This document shows positions 6,067 through 6,816 of a DNA stretch of 6,816 nt, one piece after another. Every line of letters begins with the position of its first letter. Position 1 is the stretch's first letter. Both the position numbers and the translations under genes were made by a program. The notes beneath the pieces are model-generated. The model was not told the DNA's origin. It searched no databases and was given only the letters and a program-made list of their open reading frames with translations. Source of the stretch: CAZDHT01 sp964505325 (GTDB lineage: Bacteria; Planctomycetota; PUPC01); assembly GCA_964505325.1 (NCBI GenBank), contig CAZDHT010000274.1:1-6816 (forward strand), given 5' to 3'.

Positions 6067-6579
6067 GTGAACGTCATGGAGGCAATAAGGAAGCGGCGAA
6101 GCATTCGCGCCTACCAGGATCGGCCGGTGGAAGAAGCGAAGCTGCAGGCGGTTTTGGAGGCGGGGCGATTGGCGCCGTCGGCGAAGAACATGCAGGAATG
6201 GCGGTACGTGGTGGTCCGCGATCCCGGCCTACGCGCAAAAGTGGCCGAAGCCGCGAACGGGCAGCGGTTCGTGGGCGAGGCCCCGGTGGTGCTGGTGGCG
6301 TGCGCCAAGACCGACGGCCACACGATGTCGTGTGGCGAACGCGCCTACCCGATCGACGTCGCCATCTCGCTGGACCACGTCTCGCTCAAGGCGGTAGAGG
6401 AGGGGCTGGGCACGTGCTGGGTCGGGGCGTTCAACCAGGCCGCGGTGAAGAAGCTGCTCGGCATCCCGGACGAGGTCCGGGTGGTCGAGCTGATGCCGCT
6501 GGGGTATCCAGACTCGGAGCCCTCGGCGCGGCAGCGGCTGAGCCTCGACGACATCGTGATGTACGACAGATGGAAATGA
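6067..6579 (+). CDS. Nitroreductase family FMN-dependent oxidoreductase
   Basis: A complete 170-residue protein from GTG 6067; ATG 6076, three codons later, is the alternative. It shows the nitroreductase fold signatures: RKRRSIRAYQDRPV (8-21), whose basic residues and Ser contact the FMN phosphate; APSAKNMQEW (36-45); GEAPVVLVAC (70-79); a central YPIDVAISLDHVSLKAVEEG helix region (94-113); GLGTCWVG (113-120); and a late MPLGYPD segment. The length is typical of the short, single-domain branch common in anaerobes and deep-branching bacteria. Members bind FMN as dimers and reduce nitro compounds, quinones, enones or unknown natural substrates with NAD(P)H; the true substrate cannot be read here. 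Cytoplasmic. It follows the isomerase by 19 bases with its own Shine-Dalgarno site and no separate promoter seen, so it is probably the second gene of that operon. Confidence 0.92.
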   Translation: MNVMEAIRKRRSIRAYQDRPVEEAKLQAVLEAGRLAPSAKNMQEWRYVVVRDPGLRAKVAEAANGQRFVGEAPVVLVACAKTDGHTMSCGERAYPIDVAISLDHVSLKAVEEGLGTCWVGAFNQAAVKKLLGIPDEVRVVELMPLGYPDSEPSARQRLSLDDIVMYDRWK

Positions 6580-6582
6580 GCT

Positions 6583-6588
6583 GAGGGG
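6583..6588 (+). promoter_or_regulatory. Ribosome binding site supporting TTG 6594
   Basis: GAGGGG ends 5 bases before TTG 6594, the same spacing as the other starts in this window. It supports a TTG start for the truncated last gene. Confidence 0.55.
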
Positions 6589-6593
6589 ATGCA

Positions 6594-6816
6594 TTGCCCG
6601 ACGTCAAGCACAACCTGCGGTTCATGCTCTCGGCCGCGGAGGCGAAGCGCGCGGCGGGCCCAGCGGACGCCGCGTGGGCGCCCGAGCCGCGCGGCGAATT
6701 CTCCCGGCGCGTCCATAACGAAAAAGTCGCCAGCGTCTTCAAGCGCTTCCTCGTGGCGCGCGTCGCGTTCGATGCGATCATCGAGACGTTCCGTTCGTCC
6801 GAGCCGATGCGGTTCG
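6594..6816 (+). CDS. Unrecognised protein, 3' end missing
   Basis: A frame with a probable TTG start at 6594 stays open to the window edge, giving 74 codons. Its third codon positions are almost all G or C, like the neighbouring genes, whereas the competing frame from ATG 6589 yields an Arg/Ser-rich product typical of an out-of-frame shadow. The in-frame stop at 6582-6584 rules out any earlier start; ATG 6624 is the only other early choice and lacks a Shine-Dalgarno site. The peptide begins MPDVKHNLRFML, then an Ala-rich charged stretch, then VFKRFLVARVAFDAIIETF, which looks helical and amphipathic. There is no signal peptide. I do not recognise the family. It starts 14 bases after the nitroreductase stop, so it is probably the third gene of the isomerase operon. 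Confidence 0.62.
   Translation, partial: MPDVKHNLRFMLSAAEAKRAAGPADAAWAPEPRGEFSRRVHNEKVASVFKRFLVARVAFDAIIETFRSSEPMRF

Noticed and set aside
6589..6816. ATG 6589 frame at the 3' end
   Set aside because: It overlaps the likely gene in another frame and gives an Arg/Ser-rich peptide with poor third-position GC. Its ATG is only 0 bases from the GAGGGG site.

Overview
The window is high-G+C bacterial DNA, densely coded on the + strand, with third codon positions almost all G or C. It holds six genes: two cut by the window edges and four complete. No RNA gene, mobile element, CRISPR array or origin was seen. The mix of genes (a DUF2851 protein, a large lipoprotein with an alkaline-phosphatase-like domain, a Hyi-type sugar isomerase, use of GTG and TTG starts with strong Shine-Dalgarno sites) would suit an environmental member of the Planctomycetota or a related phylum. 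That placement is an inference and is weak without a marker gene.

Layout: (1) 1-446, the 3' part of a left-handed beta-helix acyltransferase of the kind found in surface-polysaccharide clusters. (2) 508-2046, a complete DUF2851 protein. (3) 2047-2215, a 169-base gap with a promoter and inverted repeats. (4) 2216-5212, a 998-residue predicted lipoprotein: an alkaline-phosphatase-fold domain that has lost nearly all expected catalytic residues, a carboxypeptidase-regulatory-like beta-sandwich, then a long region that looks like a helical toroid plus beta-sandwich of the heparinase II/III kind. (5) 5289-6047, a hydroxypyruvate-isomerase-like TIM barrel. (6) 6067-6579, a short nitroreductase. (7) 6594 to the end, the start of an unrecognised gene with a TTG start.

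Three near-consensus sigma-70-type promoters stand out. Each has the 8-mer GCTTGACG, a spacer of exactly 17 bases and a -10 of TAGAAT, TACACT or TATGAT. They lie upstream of genes 2, 4 and 5, so the transcription units are probably DUF2851 alone, the large lipoprotein alone, and isomerase-nitroreductase-unknown as one operon (gaps of 19 and 14 bases). The promoters and Shine-Dalgarno sites also fix the starts: the lipoprotein begins at GTG 2216, not at the upstream in-frame ATG inside DUF2851, and the isomerase at ATG 5289.

No pathway links all the genes. The strongest candidate for something undescribed is the large lipoprotein, an apparent pseudo-phosphatase joined to a possible polysaccharide-binding or lyase-like module.
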